64,000 nucleotides of DNA from Sphingomicrobium sediminis (GCF_023805295.1 NZ_JAMSHT010000001.1:1302001-1366000); one strand, 5' to 3'; positions 29,609 through 39,177 are shown, counted from the stretch's first letter. Program-made: numbers and translations. Notes: generated from the sequence alone by a model not told the origin.

Positions 29609-30742
29609 TCAACCGATCAGCGTCTCGCGCATCAAATCCGGGCGGGTCTGGGGGAACAGCAAGGCGCCCGCATCGTCGATGCCGAAATGCTGCGCCAGCG
29701 CGCTCGCGATCAGCGCATCGAGCCCCAATGTCGGCATCAGATCGCGGCCCTGATAAAGCGCATTCCTCTTCAATCCCGGCCAGTCGGCCAGCACGTCGCC
29801 GCCTTTCACTGCACCGCCCAGCAGCATCGCCATCGAAGCGGTGCCATGGTCAGTGCCGTTGGTGCCATTCAAGGCTGCGGTGCGCCCGAATTCGGTGGCG
29901 ACAATGACGAGCGTGTCGCTCCATTCATCGCCCATCGCCGCTTCAAACCCGCCGAGCAGCGCATCGAGGCCGGTGAGCGCGCGGCCAAGGCGGCCAGCCT
30001 GCTGGTAATGCGTGTCCCAGCCGTCGGTCTCGACCATGACGATGCTGGCGCCGTCGGGGCCGGTCATGAGGTTGGCGGCAAGCTCGCCCATCGCCGCGCC
30101 ATCGCGGGCATTGGCGACATCGCCGGCCATGCCGCGCACCGCTTCGGCCTGTTCCCACATGGGTCCCAGTTCGGGATCTTCCGCATAGAGATTGCCGACC
30201 CGCGCCATCAGGTTGGCGGTGGCATCGGGAAGTCGTGACGGCGCGAAGCTGGCCGCTGCGACCGGCCCGCGTAGCGCCACCGGCAAGGCGGGTGCCAGCG
30301 CGACAGCGCGCGTGCCGGGCAATGCGCCGAGCAAGCGGTTCACCCAGCCATCCTTGACGGCATAGGCCTGCGCCCCGCCCGTCTCGAGGACATTCTGGCC
30401 ATCGAAATGCGAGCGGTCGCGATAGGGTGAGGCGACCGCATGGACGAAGCGCGCATCGCCCTTGCCGTGCATGGCAGCAACGCGTTCGAGCGAGGGGTGC
30501 AGCGCGAAGTCGCTGCCGATCGCCACGCCTTCGCCGACCCGCTCGGCTTCTTCACCACGCAATCCGCGATAGGCCGCATCGCCAATGGGCGCGAGCGTGG
30601 CGAGGCCATCGGCAGCGCCGCGCTGGATCACGAAGAGGAACTTCTTGGGCGTGTCCGCACCGGCAGCAAAGCCGATCTGCGGCAGCGTCACCAGGCCTGC
30701 GCCCAGCGCGCCCAACTTCAGGAGGTTGCGACGAGTGACCAT
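29609..30742 (-). CDS. DUF1501 exported protein with Tat signal
   Basis: A 377-residue protein with a twin-arginine signal (TRRNLLKLGALGAGLVTLPQ). The body resembles the alkaline-phosphatase-like fold of DUF1501: FVIQRGAADGL at the start, DRSHFDGQNVLETGG, and VETDGWDTHYQQAGRLGR. The metal-ligand-like ATEFGRTAALNGTNGTDHGT also fits. Catalytic activity is not established for the family. It lies 3 bases after the DUF1800 gene, whose last codons contain its GGAG ribosome site. Confidence 0.85.
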   Translation of the reverse strand: MVTRRNLLKLGALGAGLVTLPQIGFAAGADTPKKFLFVIQRGAADGLATLAPIGDAAYRGLRGEEAERVGEGVAIGSDFALHPSLERVAAMHGKGDARFVHAVASPYRDRSHFDGQNVLETGGAQAYAVKDGWVNRLLGALPGTRAVALAPALPVALRGPVAAASFAPSRLPDATANLMARVGNLYAEDPELGPMWEQAEAVRGMAGDVANARDGAAMGELAANLMTGPDGASIVMVETDGWDTHYQQAGRLGRALTGLDALLGGFEAAMGDEWSDTLVIVATEFGRTAALNGTNGTDHGTASMAMLLGGAVKGGDVLADWPGLKRNALYQGRDLMPTLGLDALIASALAQHFGIDDAGALLFPQTRPDLMRETLIG

Positions 30743-30745
30743 GAT

Positions 30746-32146
30746 CTATCTCCGCAGCATTTCAGGACTGACGAGGAAAAGGGCGAAGCCATCGGTGGCG
30801 CTGGCGGCGCGGCGCACTGCCTGTGCGCTCGTCTCGCTCCAGCGTGTCCCGACGATAGCGGGCGCGATGTCACGGGCATCTGCGCCCCGGGCGAGGCCGG
30901 CCATACGCTGCGCAGCCTCGACACGGCGCACCAGCGCGTCGGGTCCGGCCCAGCTTCCGGCGACATCGTCCCAGCCTGCCGGGCTCGGGACCTGCCAGGT
31001 CGGCTGGCCAAGCTCATTCAAGATGCCAAACAAGCGGCGACCGTCGGGCGTCTCGCCGCCCATCGCGCGCAGCGAGGCGATCGTCCAATCCCAGGGATTG
31101 CGGAACTTGGCGCTGGTCGCCTCCCACGCTTCGGGGCTGTCGATGATCGCGCGATAGACGGTCGGCAGGCTGCCCTGGCTTGCGAGCCAGGCCTGCTCGA
31201 TCCGCGCCACCATGGCGGGCGGCGGCTCGTCGGCAGCGAAGTGACGCGCCAATTTGGTCGCCATGTGCCGCGCGGTCGAAGGATGCCGCGCCAGCATGCG
31301 CAGGATTTCCGCCGCCTGGTCGGGACCGTCATCGCCGAAGCGTTGCCCTATGATCGTGCGGCTGCCCGGCTGGTGCATCGCGTCGACGAAGATCGTCTCG
31401 CCCGGCTCGCCCCGCGCAAAACGCTGGAGCGGGCCACGGGTCAGGCCGGCGACCGTCCACCCGGTCAATGCATGAGCAAATTCGGTGACGTCGGCCTGAC
31501 TATAGCCACCATCGACGCCGAGCGTGTGCAGTTCGAGGATTTCGCGCGCCAGATTCTCGTTGATCCCGAGATCGCGTCCGCGCCGCGCTGCGCCGCGTCC
31601 GATCATGCTGTCCGGTCCGATCGATTGTGCCTGGTCGAGGTAGAGGAGCATGGCGGGATGCGCCTCGGCGCTCAGCAACATGTCCTCGAAGCGGCCCATG
31701 ACATGCGGACGGATCGCGTCGAACTCCATGTTGCCGGCGAAGCCGAAGACGCCAGGTTTGCGGCCCGACGTTGCGAAATGGTTTGACCAAAAATGCACCA
31801 TCCGCTCGAGCATCGGCGCATCGCTGTCGATGGCGAGCCGGGCGCGGGCATTGACCATCGCGACCGTGTCGACGCCAACCGACTGGCGCAACTGGCGGCG
31901 GAGGTCGCGTTCGATCTCGGCCTGGTCCATCTCGCCGCTCTGGCCATTGTCGCGAAATTCGCGGAGCGTCCCGTAAAATGCCGCGACCTTCTCTGCCGAC
32001 GCGCGGCGGTCCGGGACGTCATCGGGAACAGGCGCGAGGCTGCGATCGAGCTGCGCCAGCGCCCAGCCTTTCGCCTCACTTCCCACTTGCTCTCCGGCGC
32101 GGGCACCGAGCCCGAAACGGGCCTGTGCAAAGCCGATATCGCTCAT
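30746..32146 (-). CDS. DUF1800 domain protein
   Basis: A 466-residue protein. The start at the ATG 32146 is set by a strong GGAGG; the frame is open 9 codons further. Family signatures are FAQARFGLGAR, MVHFWSNHFATSG, NENLAREILELHTLGVDGGY and AHALTGWTV. DUF1800 proteins are almost always encoded directly before DUF1501 proteins, as here. No cleavable signal is seen at its N-terminus. The pair is widespread in environmental bacteria, and its role is unknown; a cell-surface or export role is often suggested. Confidence 0.88.
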   Translation of the reverse strand: MSDIGFAQARFGLGARAGEQVGSEAKGWALAQLDRSLAPVPDDVPDRRASAEKVAAFYGTLREFRDNGQSGEMDQAEIERDLRRQLRQSVGVDTVAMVNARARLAIDSDAPMLERMVHFWSNHFATSGRKPGVFGFAGNMEFDAIRPHVMGRFEDMLLSAEAHPAMLLYLDQAQSIGPDSMIGRGAARRGRDLGINENLAREILELHTLGVDGGYSQADVTEFAHALTGWTVAGLTRGPLQRFARGEPGETIFVDAMHQPGSRTIIGQRFGDDGPDQAAEILRMLARHPSTARHMATKLARHFAADEPPPAMVARIEQAWLASQGSLPTVYRAIIDSPEAWEATSAKFRNPWDWTIASLRAMGGETPDGRRLFGILNELGQPTWQVPSPAGWDDVAGSWAGPDALVRRVEAAQRMAGLARGADARDIAPAIVGTRWSETSAQAVRRAASATDGFALFLVSPEMLRR

Positions 32147-32239
32147 GTCCGCCTCCTTGATCCTGGCGAGCATGATGTCACCTGACCTCAGTGGGAGCCA
32201 GTCGCAGAGTGTCGCAAATTGTCGGGAGGCTCGAGCGGC

Positions 32240-32749
32240 CTAAGGCAGCTGCGAAAATTCGGTTGAGCTGGGCACTTCCTCGCCCGGCCCTTCGGCAGCG
32301 CGGCGTGCTTCGTCGCGCAGGCGCCAGTCGCGCTCGAACATCCAGTAGGCCAGCCCCACGCTCGCGCCATAGATGATCCCGGCATCGACCGGCATGACGC
32401 CGAGCCCGCCGGGTCGTGCAAAGCCGCCGGCAAAGACGCTCACCAAAGTGATGCGCGTGATCAGCCCGGCAAGCCCGCCCATCAGCAAGGCGGCAATCCC
32501 GACCCATGGCTTGCGCCAGGCCTCGCCCACGGCGGCAGCGGCCGGATAGCCGAAGATGACGATGGCGAAGGCCGAGATCGGCACCAGCAAGGCCGTCATC
32601 ATCAGGAGCAATGGAATTTCCTGCAGCCCCGCATCGAAGCCTTCGCGGTCGAACAGCAATAAAGCGACGATCAGCAGGATCGAACCGATGAAGGTCCCGG
32701 TGATCGACCCCATGATGATGGGCGCGCGTGGGATGAAGGGCTTCATCAT
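32240..32749 (-). CDS. Small polytopic membrane protein, unknown function
   Basis: A 169-residue protein with four hydrophobic stretches (about 10-32, 46-68, 82-107 and 118-137), then a charged C-terminal tail rich in Arg and Glu. I do not recognise a family. Its ATG overlaps the stop of the upstream NAD-binding gene (ATGA). It ends 93 bases before the start of the DUF1800 gene. Confidence 0.6.
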   Translation of the reverse strand: MMKPFIPRAPIIMGSITGTFIGSILLIVALLLFDREGFDAGLQEIPLLLMMTALLVPISAFAIVIFGYPAAAAVGEAWRKPWVGIAALLMGGLAGLITRITLVSVFAGGFARPGGLGVMPVDAGIIYGASVGLAYWMFERDWRLRDEARRAAEGPGEEVPSSTEFSQLP

Positions 32750-33399
32750 GACGCAGTGTCCCCCTCGGCCAAGGCGTGGATCTCGCGATTATGGTGGATC
32801 GTCTGGCCACCGCCTTCTGCGCCCACCAAGGCGGCGATGGCTTGAGCCACGGTCTCGCCGTCGATGGCCTTCAGATTGGAGGGGACGATCAGATTGGTTA
32901 GCGGCGAGACGAGGATGCCGAGCCGCTCCTTGAGCCGCCTCTCCTTGCCGCGGTCGCCGCGCAATAAACCGGGGCGTACGATGTCGAGGCGGTTGAACCC
33001 GACGCCGGCGACGTCCGCCTCCATCTGTCCCTTGATCGCCAGATATTTGTTGCGCGAATTGGCGTCGGCGAGGCTCGATGAAACGACGATCAGCTGGCGC
33101 GCACCGGCCTGTTTGGCGGCATCGGCGAAATTGACGACGCCGTGCCGGTCGATGCGGTCGAACTTTTCCCAATCCTTCACCTTGGCCCACGTGGTACCGA
33201 TGGCCGCAATGGCGACATCCACCTCCTCGTCGGCAATGAGGCCCGGCCAATCCTTCATCGGGGCCACCTTTTCGCGCCATCCGACATGCGGCGGCAGGCT
33301 CGCGCGGCGGGCGAGCGAGAGCAAGCGATGGTCCTTCAAGTGCGGCACGAGGTGCGAGCCGATGAGGCCCGTCGCGCCGATAAGGGCGATGCGCGTCAC
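32746..33399 (-). CDS. Atypical short-chain NAD(P)-binding protein (HTATIP2-like)
   Basis: A 217-residue Rossmann protein starting with GTG directly before TRIALIGATGLIGSHLV, the glycine-rich loop. AIAAIGTTWAKVKDWEKFD and a YLAIKGQMEADV segment (Tyr and Lys spaced four apart, as in SDR enzymes) match the HTATIP2/Oxidoreductase family. VRPGLLRGDR is also conserved. It begins 4 bases after the dgt stop, so it is coupled to dgt. The substrate is unknown. Start chosen because upstream residues are not part of the fold. Confidence 0.78.
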   Translation of the reverse strand: MTRIALIGATGLIGSHLVPHLKDHRLLSLARRASLPPHVGWREKVAPMKDWPGLIADEEVDVAIAAIGTTWAKVKDWEKFDRIDRHGVVNFADAAKQAGARQLIVVSSSLADANSRNKYLAIKGQMEADVAGVGFNRLDIVRPGLLRGDRGKERRLKERLGILVSPLTNLIVPSNLKAIDGETVAQAIAALVGAEGGGQTIHHNREIHALAEGDTAS

Positions 33400-33403
33400 G
33401 GCG

Positions 33404-34564
33404 TCAGAAACGCGCCGCGGGAAGCGGTGATGGGCCCACCCATTCTTCGTAGCGGGCAATGGCGAAAGGATCGGTCATCCCAGCAATATAGTCGGCGATG
33501 CCGCGCATCCTAGGGGTCTCCCCGTCGCCGCGTGCCCATCCCGAAGGCAGCAGCACGGGATCCGCAAGCAAGGCCTCGGCCAGCCCGGTGACGATCCGCT
33601 TGGCCCCGCAACGGATCGGACGCAGCGTCTCGCTATTGTAGAGATTGGCGTAGAGATGGCGCTTCAACGCGCGTTCTTCGGCCTGCATTCCCTCCGAGAA
33701 GCCGACAAGCGGACGTCCGGCGGCGCGTACGTCGTCGACCGTGTCGACGCCCGTCTCGGTGATGCGTCGGCGCGTCTCGGCAAGCACATCGCCGACCATC
33801 GTGCCGATCATGTCGCGTACCAAGGCCGCGCGCTTGCGGTCGGGATCGAGCCCCGGATGGCGGTCTTCGATCGCGTCCCAATGGCGCTTTACCAGCGGCA
33901 GGGCGAGCAGATCGTCGAGGTCGAGGATGCCGGCGCGCAGCCCGTCGTCAATATCGTGATTGTCATAGGCGATGTCGTCGGCAATCGCCGCGAGCTGCGC
34001 CTCGAGGCTGGCATGCTGGCCGAGTTCGAGGCCGTAAGCGGCATCGGCTTCGTGCAGGGCCCATTCGGGGGCGGCGACAGGCCCGTTATGCTTGGCCAGC
34101 CCCTCCAGCGTTTCCCAGCTTAGATTGAGGCCGTCAAAGGCCGGATAGGGACATTCCAGCGTCGTCAGGATGCGGATCGAGTGGCCGTTATGGTCAAAGC
34201 CGCCACCGGCCGCGAGCGCCTCGGTCAGCGAATCTTCGCCGGCATGGCCGAACGGCGGGTGGCCGAGATCGTGGGCGAGGCAGAGCGCTTCGGTAAGGTC
34301 CTCGTTGAGGCCCAAGGTACGGGCCATCGCGCGGCCGATCTGCGCGACTTCCAGGCTGTGCGTCAGGCGGACACGATAATGATCGCCATCGGGCGCGACG
34401 AAGACCTGCGTCTTGTGGCGAAGGCGGCGGAATGCGACCGAATGGATGATGCGGTCGCGGTCGCGCTGGAAGGCGTCGCGGGGGCCTCGGGGGCCGCGAT
34501 CATCCTCGCAATGCTGGCGTCCGCGCGAGGCCGCTGGATCGCTCTTCAGCGTGGATGACAGCAA
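33404..34564 (-). CDS. dgt: dGTP triphosphohydrolase-like protein
   Basis: An HD-domain enzyme of the dGTPase family, which removes triphosphate from deoxynucleotides. It has 386 residues. The motif order is RDRDRIIHSVAFRRLRHKTQ, RLTHSLEVAQI (H), LAHDLGHPPFGHAGE (HD) and EAQLAAIADDIAYDNHDIDD (D). It starts with TTG, preceded by GAGGGGG; no better start lies near SDPAASRGR, where homologues begin. It lies 23 bases after the TPR-SPOR gene. Confidence 0.92.
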   Translation of the reverse strand: MLSSTLKSDPAASRGRQHCEDDRGPRGPRDAFQRDRDRIIHSVAFRRLRHKTQVFVAPDGDHYRVRLTHSLEVAQIGRAMARTLGLNEDLTEALCLAHDLGHPPFGHAGEDSLTEALAAGGGFDHNGHSIRILTTLECPYPAFDGLNLSWETLEGLAKHNGPVAAPEWALHEADAAYGLELGQHASLEAQLAAIADDIAYDNHDIDDGLRAGILDLDDLLALPLVKRHWDAIEDRHPGLDPDRKRAALVRDMIGTMVGDVLAETRRRITETGVDTVDDVRAAGRPLVGFSEGMQAEERALKRHLYANLYNSETLRPIRCGAKRIVTGLAEALLADPVLLPSGWARGDGETPRMRGIADYIAGMTDPFAIARYEEWVGPSPLPAARF

Positions 34565-34587
34565 GGTTGGCCCCCTCGAAGGTCGGG

Positions 34588-36162
34588 TTAGAGACGGTCG
34601 ATCTTGAGCGCGGCCGGATCACGCGACCAGACGAAGGCGTCGACGCCCTCGGCCTTGAGCTGGTTGACCCGGGCCTGCGCATCCGCCCTGCTGGAAAACG
34701 GGCCGACGAGCAAGCGGTGAAATTCGACGCCGCGCGTCACGAGGCCGGCATTCTCGCCGAGCAGGCCAGGCGCACGGCCGCGGATGCGACGATATTCGAA
34801 TGCCATTGCAGAGGCATTGTCGCTGCCGGCCAGCTGGACGAACCAGCGCCCCTCGACCCCGATATCGGGCGCGGGTGCGGCGGCAGGCGCAGCGGGACGC
34901 GGCGCTTCGACCTTGGGTCGCGGCGCGGGCGGCGCATCATATTTGGGCATGGGCGCGGGCGGCGGATTGATACCGGCCGCGCCTTCAGATTTTCCCAGCG
35001 GGGTCGCCTCGTCATCCGTCTCGATGCTGGCAAGCACGCTGTCGAGATTGGCAAGACGCGTGTCGCGGCTCGGCGTGGCGGCAGCCTGCTGCCCGCGGCG
35101 TTCGGCTTCGAACCGGTCCGCCTGGACCGCAGGGATATCGACCGCACGCACCTCTTCGCTGCGCACCGGCGCCTCGCGGACGGTTACTTGCGGGATGGGC
35201 GGCGGCGCGGCGGGTTCAGCCTCGGCCACGGCCCAGCCTTCGGGCATGTTTTGCGCTTCGGCGACTTCGGTATCGGGCGTCGAGACCTGCCAGCCTTCAG
35301 GCAGGTTCTGCGCCTCGGGGTCGACCGTGGCGACCGGACGCGGTGCCGGCGGGCCCGCGGGCTCTCGCACCGGCGACGTCGGCACGGTCGGCGTCGACAC
35401 GCGTTCGATCCGGTCGGCGGTCGGGAAGATGCCAAGATGTACGGCCGCGGCCTTCTGGCGCGGCGACATGGTGGGCAGTTCGGCGAAGAAGGGGTTCATC
35501 CGGTAGGAAGCGCCCGGCATGACTTCATCGATGGTCGCCGCAGCACCCTGCAGGTCGCCGGTCATGGCGAGCACGAACGCCCGCGCACGGATCGCCGCCA
35601 TGTCGTCCTGTGCGACCAACGGCGCGAGCAGGCGAAGCGCCTCGTCGCGTTCGCCGCGCATGCCGAGGTTGAGCGCAAGGCGACGGCCGGCCTTCTGGCC
35701 CTCCGAGCTGCGCAAGGCCGCACGATAATCGGCTTCGGCCTCGCGCTGGCGACCGAGCAGGTCATAGGCGAGACCACGGCCTGCACCCATGTCGCGCTGC
35801 GTCGCGCCAAGCGCTGCGGCATCGGCGAAATAGGCAAGCGCCTTTTCGGGATCGTTCATCTGCACCGCGACACAGCCGAGCCCGATCAAAGGACGGGGAT
35901 CGCTGGCGCGGATGTCTGCGGCGCGGCCATAGAAGCCGGCGGCGGCGGGCAGGTCGCCCAGCGCGAGCGCGGCCTCACCGGCACCGATCAGCGGGTCGAA
36001 GGCATCGGGACGCTCGGCCAGCACGCGCAGGTTGCGCGAGAGCTTTTCACCGGGCGTTTCCGAGGCGATTTGCGCCGTCGCGGGCGTAGGCGCGAGCGCG
36101 AGCATGACTGCCGCGAGCGCCGCCCCAATCGCGGGCGCGCGTTTGGATTTCGGATTAAGCAT
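34588..36162 (-). CDS. TPR and SPOR domain exported protein
   Basis: A 524-residue protein with a signal peptide (about 1-31, ending near ATAQ). The first 200 residues are TPR-like helices (PLIGAGEAALALGDLPAAAG, LIGLGCVAVQMNDPEKALAY). A long Pro/Ala/Glu-rich linker has an imperfect duplicated unit EAQNLPEGW / EAQNMPEGW. The C-terminal SPOR domain (about 440-524) has GRWFVQLAGSDNASAM and HRLLVGPFSSRADAQARVNQ. SPOR targets septal peptidoglycan. Downstream of ftsZ on the same strand, it may assist division. Confidence 0.85.
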   Translation of the reverse strand: MLNPKSKRAPAIGAALAAVMLALAPTPATAQIASETPGEKLSRNLRVLAERPDAFDPLIGAGEAALALGDLPAAAGFYGRAADIRASDPRPLIGLGCVAVQMNDPEKALAYFADAAALGATQRDMGAGRGLAYDLLGRQREAEADYRAALRSSEGQKAGRRLALNLGMRGERDEALRLLAPLVAQDDMAAIRARAFVLAMTGDLQGAAATIDEVMPGASYRMNPFFAELPTMSPRQKAAAVHLGIFPTADRIERVSTPTVPTSPVREPAGPPAPRPVATVDPEAQNLPEGWQVSTPDTEVAEAQNMPEGWAVAEAEPAAPPPIPQVTVREAPVRSEEVRAVDIPAVQADRFEAERRGQQAAATPSRDTRLANLDSVLASIETDDEATPLGKSEGAAGINPPPAPMPKYDAPPAPRPKVEAPRPAAPAAAPAPDIGVEGRWFVQLAGSDNASAMAFEYRRIRGRAPGLLGENAGLVTRGVEFHRLLVGPFSSRADAQARVNQLKAEGVDAFVWSRDPAALKIDRL

Positions 36163-36195
36163 GGCGGCCTTGTGCCACGTCGAAGCTTTCTAAAG

Positions 36196-36245
36196 CCTGT
36201 CGATACCGTCCGGCACGCGATGAAACGTGCCGGTCCAGCGACAGG
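36196..36245 (-). terminator. Nested stem-loop downstream of ftsZ
   Basis: CCTGTCG (36196-36202) pairs with CGACAGG (36239-36245), enclosing CCGGCACG (36210-36217) paired with CGTGCCGG (36226-36233). It lies 25 bases past the ftsZ stop. No T run follows, so it may be a Rho-type or partial terminator, or protect the 3' end. It separates the dcw operon from the TPR-SPOR gene. Confidence 0.55.
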
Positions 36246-36269
36246 TGGAAATCCATCAACCCGTTAATA

Positions 36270-37772
36270 TTACTGATTATTCTGGCGGTTAAGGAAGCCC
36301 GGAATGTCGACATTGTTGCCGAAGCTGCCGGCCTTTTCCTCTTCGCCCGCAGCAGCAGCGCCCTTGGCGATATTGCTCATGCGTTCGAACAGGCTGCCAC
36401 CGCCGCCCTGCGGCGCGCTCGGCGCTGCGGTCGGCTTGGCTTCACCCTTGGTCGCGAGGAGCGGCATCGGTTCGGCTTCTTCAGCCTCGGCGACTTCTTC
36501 CTCTTCATCCTCGTCGACCGGCGGGGCGATGGGCGGGCTCGAGACCGGCTCGGCCAGCACATCTTCCTCGTCGAGGGTCAGGATGTCGTCGTCATTCGTT
36601 TCTTCGACCATGTCGGTGAGGTCGAGCGCGTCGTCCTCATCTTCCTCGATGATCGCTTCGGGTTCGTCCTTGGGCGTCGGCGTGCCGATGGTGAAATCCG
36701 CCTTGGGCGCAGCGCCCGTGGCCGGACGACCCGCGCCGGGGAAGCTGAACACATGGCCCGAACCGGTCGCGCTGGTCGTGGTCCGCGTCGGCGCCTTCAT
36801 TTCGGCGTCGCCGTCGATGCCGGTGGCGATCACGCTGATGCGGATACGGCCTTCCAGCTCGGGATCGAAGGCCGAGCCCCAGATGATGTTGGCGTCTTCG
36901 TCGACCAGATCCTTGATGTGGCTCGCGGCCTCGTCGACTTCCATGAGCTTCATGTCGCTGCCGCCCATGATCGAGATGACGACGCCGGTCGCGCCAGCCA
37001 TCGACACGCCGTCGAGCAACGGGTTGCTGATGGCCTTTTCGGCGGCTTCGATGGCGCGATTGTCGCCCTCGGCCTCGCCCGTGCCCATCATCGCCTTGCC
37101 CAACTCGCCCATCACCGACTTCACGTCGTTGAAGTCGAGGTTGATGTGACCCGGCATGATCATGAGATCGGTGATGCCGCGCACGCCCTGCTTGAGGACC
37201 TCGTCGGCCATTTCGAAGGCTTCCTTGAAGGTCGTGTCGGGGGTCGCGAGGCGGAACAGGTTCTGGTTGGGAATGACGATCAGGGTATCGACATGGCCCT
37301 GCAGCTCTTCGATGCCGCTATCGGCAGCGCGGCCGCGGCGCGCGCCTTCGAAAGCGAACGGCTTGGTCACGACACCGACGGTAAGGATGCCCATTTCGCG
37401 GGCCGTCTTGGCGATGACCGGCGCGGCGCCCGTGCCGGTGCCGCCGCCCATGCCGGCAGCGATGAAGCACATGTGGCTTCCCGCGAGCGACTTTTCGATT
37501 TCCTCGGCGGTTTCTTCCGCAGCGGCGCGACCGATTTCCGGCCGCGAGCCTGCCCCCAGGCCCTCGGTAATCTTGAGACCCAGCTGGATCTTGGTGTCCG
37601 CCGGCGAGGCGTTCAGCGCCTGCGCATCGGTGTTGGCGACGATGAAATTCACGCCCTGGATTTCGGCCTCGATCATGTTGGCGATGGCGTTGCCGCCGGC
37701 GCCGCCGACCCCGACCACGCTGATGCGGGGCCGCAGTTCGTCTACTTCGGGTCGCATGAAATCGATGCTCAT
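36270..37772 (-). CDS. ftsZ: Cell division GTPase FtsZ
   Basis: The tubulin-like Z-ring GTPase. It has 500 residues from ATG 37772 (GGAGG at good spacing); the frame is open 9 codons further. The GTP motif [10 protein letters not shown], the NTDAQAL segment and the T7-like [20 protein letters not shown] are intact. The C-terminal linker (about 330-485) is long and acidic, and the terminal peptide [10 protein letters not shown] is the FtsA/ZapA binding tail. A 163-base gap upstream with four GANTC sites suggests its own promoter. Confidence 0.97.
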   Translation of the reverse strand: MSIDFMRPEVDELRPRISVVGVGGAGGNAIANMIEAEIQGVNFIVANTDAQALNASPADTKIQLGLKITEGLGAGSRPEIGRAAAEETAEEIEKSLAGSHMCFIAAGMGGGTGTGAAPVIAKTAREMGILTVGVVTKPFAFEGARRGRAADSGIEELQGHVDTLIVIPNQNLFRLATPDTTFKEAFEMADEVLKQGVRGITDLMIMPGHINLDFNDVKSVMGELGKAMMGTGEAEGDNRAIEAAEKAISNPLLDGVSMAGATGVVISIMGGSDMKLMEVDEAASHIKDLVDEDANIIWGSAFDPELEGRIRISVIATGIDGDAEMKAPTRTTTSATGSGHVFSFPGAGRPATGAAPKADFTIGTPTPKDEPEAIIEEDEDDALDLTDMVEETNDDDILTLDEEDVLAEPVSSPPIAPPVDEDEEEEVAEAEEAEPMPLLATKGEAKPTAAPSAPQGGGGSLFERMSNIAKGAAAAGEEEKAGSFGNNVDIPGFLNRQNNQ

Positions 37773-37818
37773 TGGGTCGCCCTCCCTGTTGGCGCGCAAA
37801 TCTTTGAAACCTGATAGG

Positions 37819-37922
37819 GAATCCTATGACATCGCGACTCCCACCCCAAGCGAAAAATGCGCTCACAGCCCAATAAGTGAATAAATGATTCAGTATGGGA
37901 CGACTAATCGACCCGCTGATTC
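37819..37922. promoter_or_regulatory. Cluster of four GANTC (CcrM-type) sites at the ftsZ promoter
   Basis: GAATC 37819-37823, GACTC 37836-37840, GATTC 37887-37891 and GATTC 37918-37922 all lie in the 163-base ftsA-ftsZ gap, where about 0.6 would be expected. In Caulobacter, CcrM methylation of GANTC activates ftsZ. No methyltransferase gene is in the window. Confidence 0.6.
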
Positions 37923-37935
37923 ATTTCGGGACGGA

Positions 37936-39177
37936 TCAGGCGCCCTTGAGAGCCTGGAACAGCCGCGCGATTATGCTGTCGCCGCGTCGCCGGCGGAGCG
38001 ATCCGAGCGCCAGGTCCTGTTCGCTCGCGCCGTCATCCTCGGCGCCCAGCAGCAAGAGGCCGGTCAGGGTCGAGAAGGCCGGGCCCGCTTGCGCTTCGGG
38101 CATGCCGGGCAGCTTGATCGGACGGCCGATGCGCACGCGGTGGCCGAGCACGCCTTGCAGGTAATCGTCGATATTCTTGAGCTCCGCCCCGCCGCCGGTC
38201 AGCACGACCTGTCGCTTGGCCGGGCCGCCAAAGCCGAGGCCCTTGAGGCCCGCGTCGATTTCGTTGGCCAGTTCCTCGACCCGCTGGCGGATGACGGTGA
38301 CCAGTTGGGCGCGGGTGATCCGCGCCGGCTCGCCATGCTCGCCAATCTCGGCATCGATCATCGCCTGGTTGTCCGACGGGCTCTGGATTGCCGAGCCGTA
38401 GAAGCATTTCATCCGCTCGGCATCGCGGCGCGTGACCCCGAAGGCCATGGCGATATCCTCGCTGATATCGCGCGCGCCGATGGGAATGGTGCGCAGGCCC
38501 ACCAGCATGCCGCCGACATGCACACCGATCGTGGTGACGTCGGCGCCAAGTTCGACCAACGCCACGCCAAGATCGCGCTCATCCTTGCTGAGACAAGCGC
38601 GCGCGCTGGCAAGCGGCGCGGCGATGATCGCGCCAACCCCGAGATGCGCAGCGCGGATGACGTAATCCAAATTGCGGAGTGGCGCTTCCTGCGCGGCGAT
38701 GACATGAATGTCGACGCCCAATTTGTCGGCATGGAGGCCGCGCGGATTCTTGACCCCTTCGACCCCGTCCAGCGTGTAGAGCGCGGGCTGGGCGTGCAGC
38801 ACGACTTGCCCATCGCGTTCGATCGCGCCCTGCCCGGCTGACAGCAATTGTGCGACGTCACCATCCTCGACCTGCTGGCCGCCCAGTTCGACCTCGACAT
38901 TGGCGACATCGCTCATCAAGCCGCCCGAGGCGAAACCCGCCCAGACGTCGTTGACGGTGACCCCGCTCATCCGTTCGGCAAGGTCGAGCGTTTCGCGCAC
39001 GGCGGTTTCCGACAAGTCTCGATCCGAGATCGAGCCGCGCTTGACGCCGCGGCTTTCGCGCTGACCCGAGCCGACAATGTCGAGTTCGCCATCCTCGCCG
39101 ACGCGCGCAATCAATGTCGCCACCTTGGACGATCCGATGTCGAGCGCAGCGATGAGCTTGCCGTCGGGCGCCGCCAT
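37936..39177 (-). CDS. ftsA: Cell division protein FtsA
   Basis: An actin-like ATPase tethering FtsZ to the membrane. It has 413 residues. LIAALDIGSSKVATLIAR is the phosphate-1 loop, the 1C domain follows, VALVELGADVTTIGVHVGG is the second phosphate loop, and VVLTGGGAELKNIDDYLQG the adenosine motif. The C-terminus (GDSIIARLFQALKGA) is the amphipathic membrane helix. Its ATG overlaps the ftsQ TAA as TAATG. Confidence 0.96.
   Translation of the reverse strand: MAAPDGKLIAALDIGSSKVATLIARVGEDGELDIVGSGQRESRGVKRGSISDRDLSETAVRETLDLAERMSGVTVNDVWAGFASGGLMSDVANVEVELGGQQVEDGDVAQLLSAGQGAIERDGQVVLHAQPALYTLDGVEGVKNPRGLHADKLGVDIHVIAAQEAPLRNLDYVIRAAHLGVGAIIAAPLASARACLSKDERDLGVALVELGADVTTIGVHVGGMLVGLRTIPIGARDISEDIAMAFGVTRRDAERMKCFYGSAIQSPSDNQAMIDAEIGEHGEPARITRAQLVTVIRQRVEELANEIDAGLKGLGFGGPAKRQVVLTGGGAELKNIDDYLQGVLGHRVRIGRPIKLPGMPEAQAGPAFSTLTGLLLLGAEDDGASEQDLALGSLRRRRGDSIIARLFQALKGA

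Noticed and set aside
32178-32810. Second frame of 210 codons over the small membrane protein
   Set aside because: Arg/Ala-rich shadow frame. The hydrophobic pattern and ATGA coupling support the 32240-32749 frame instead.
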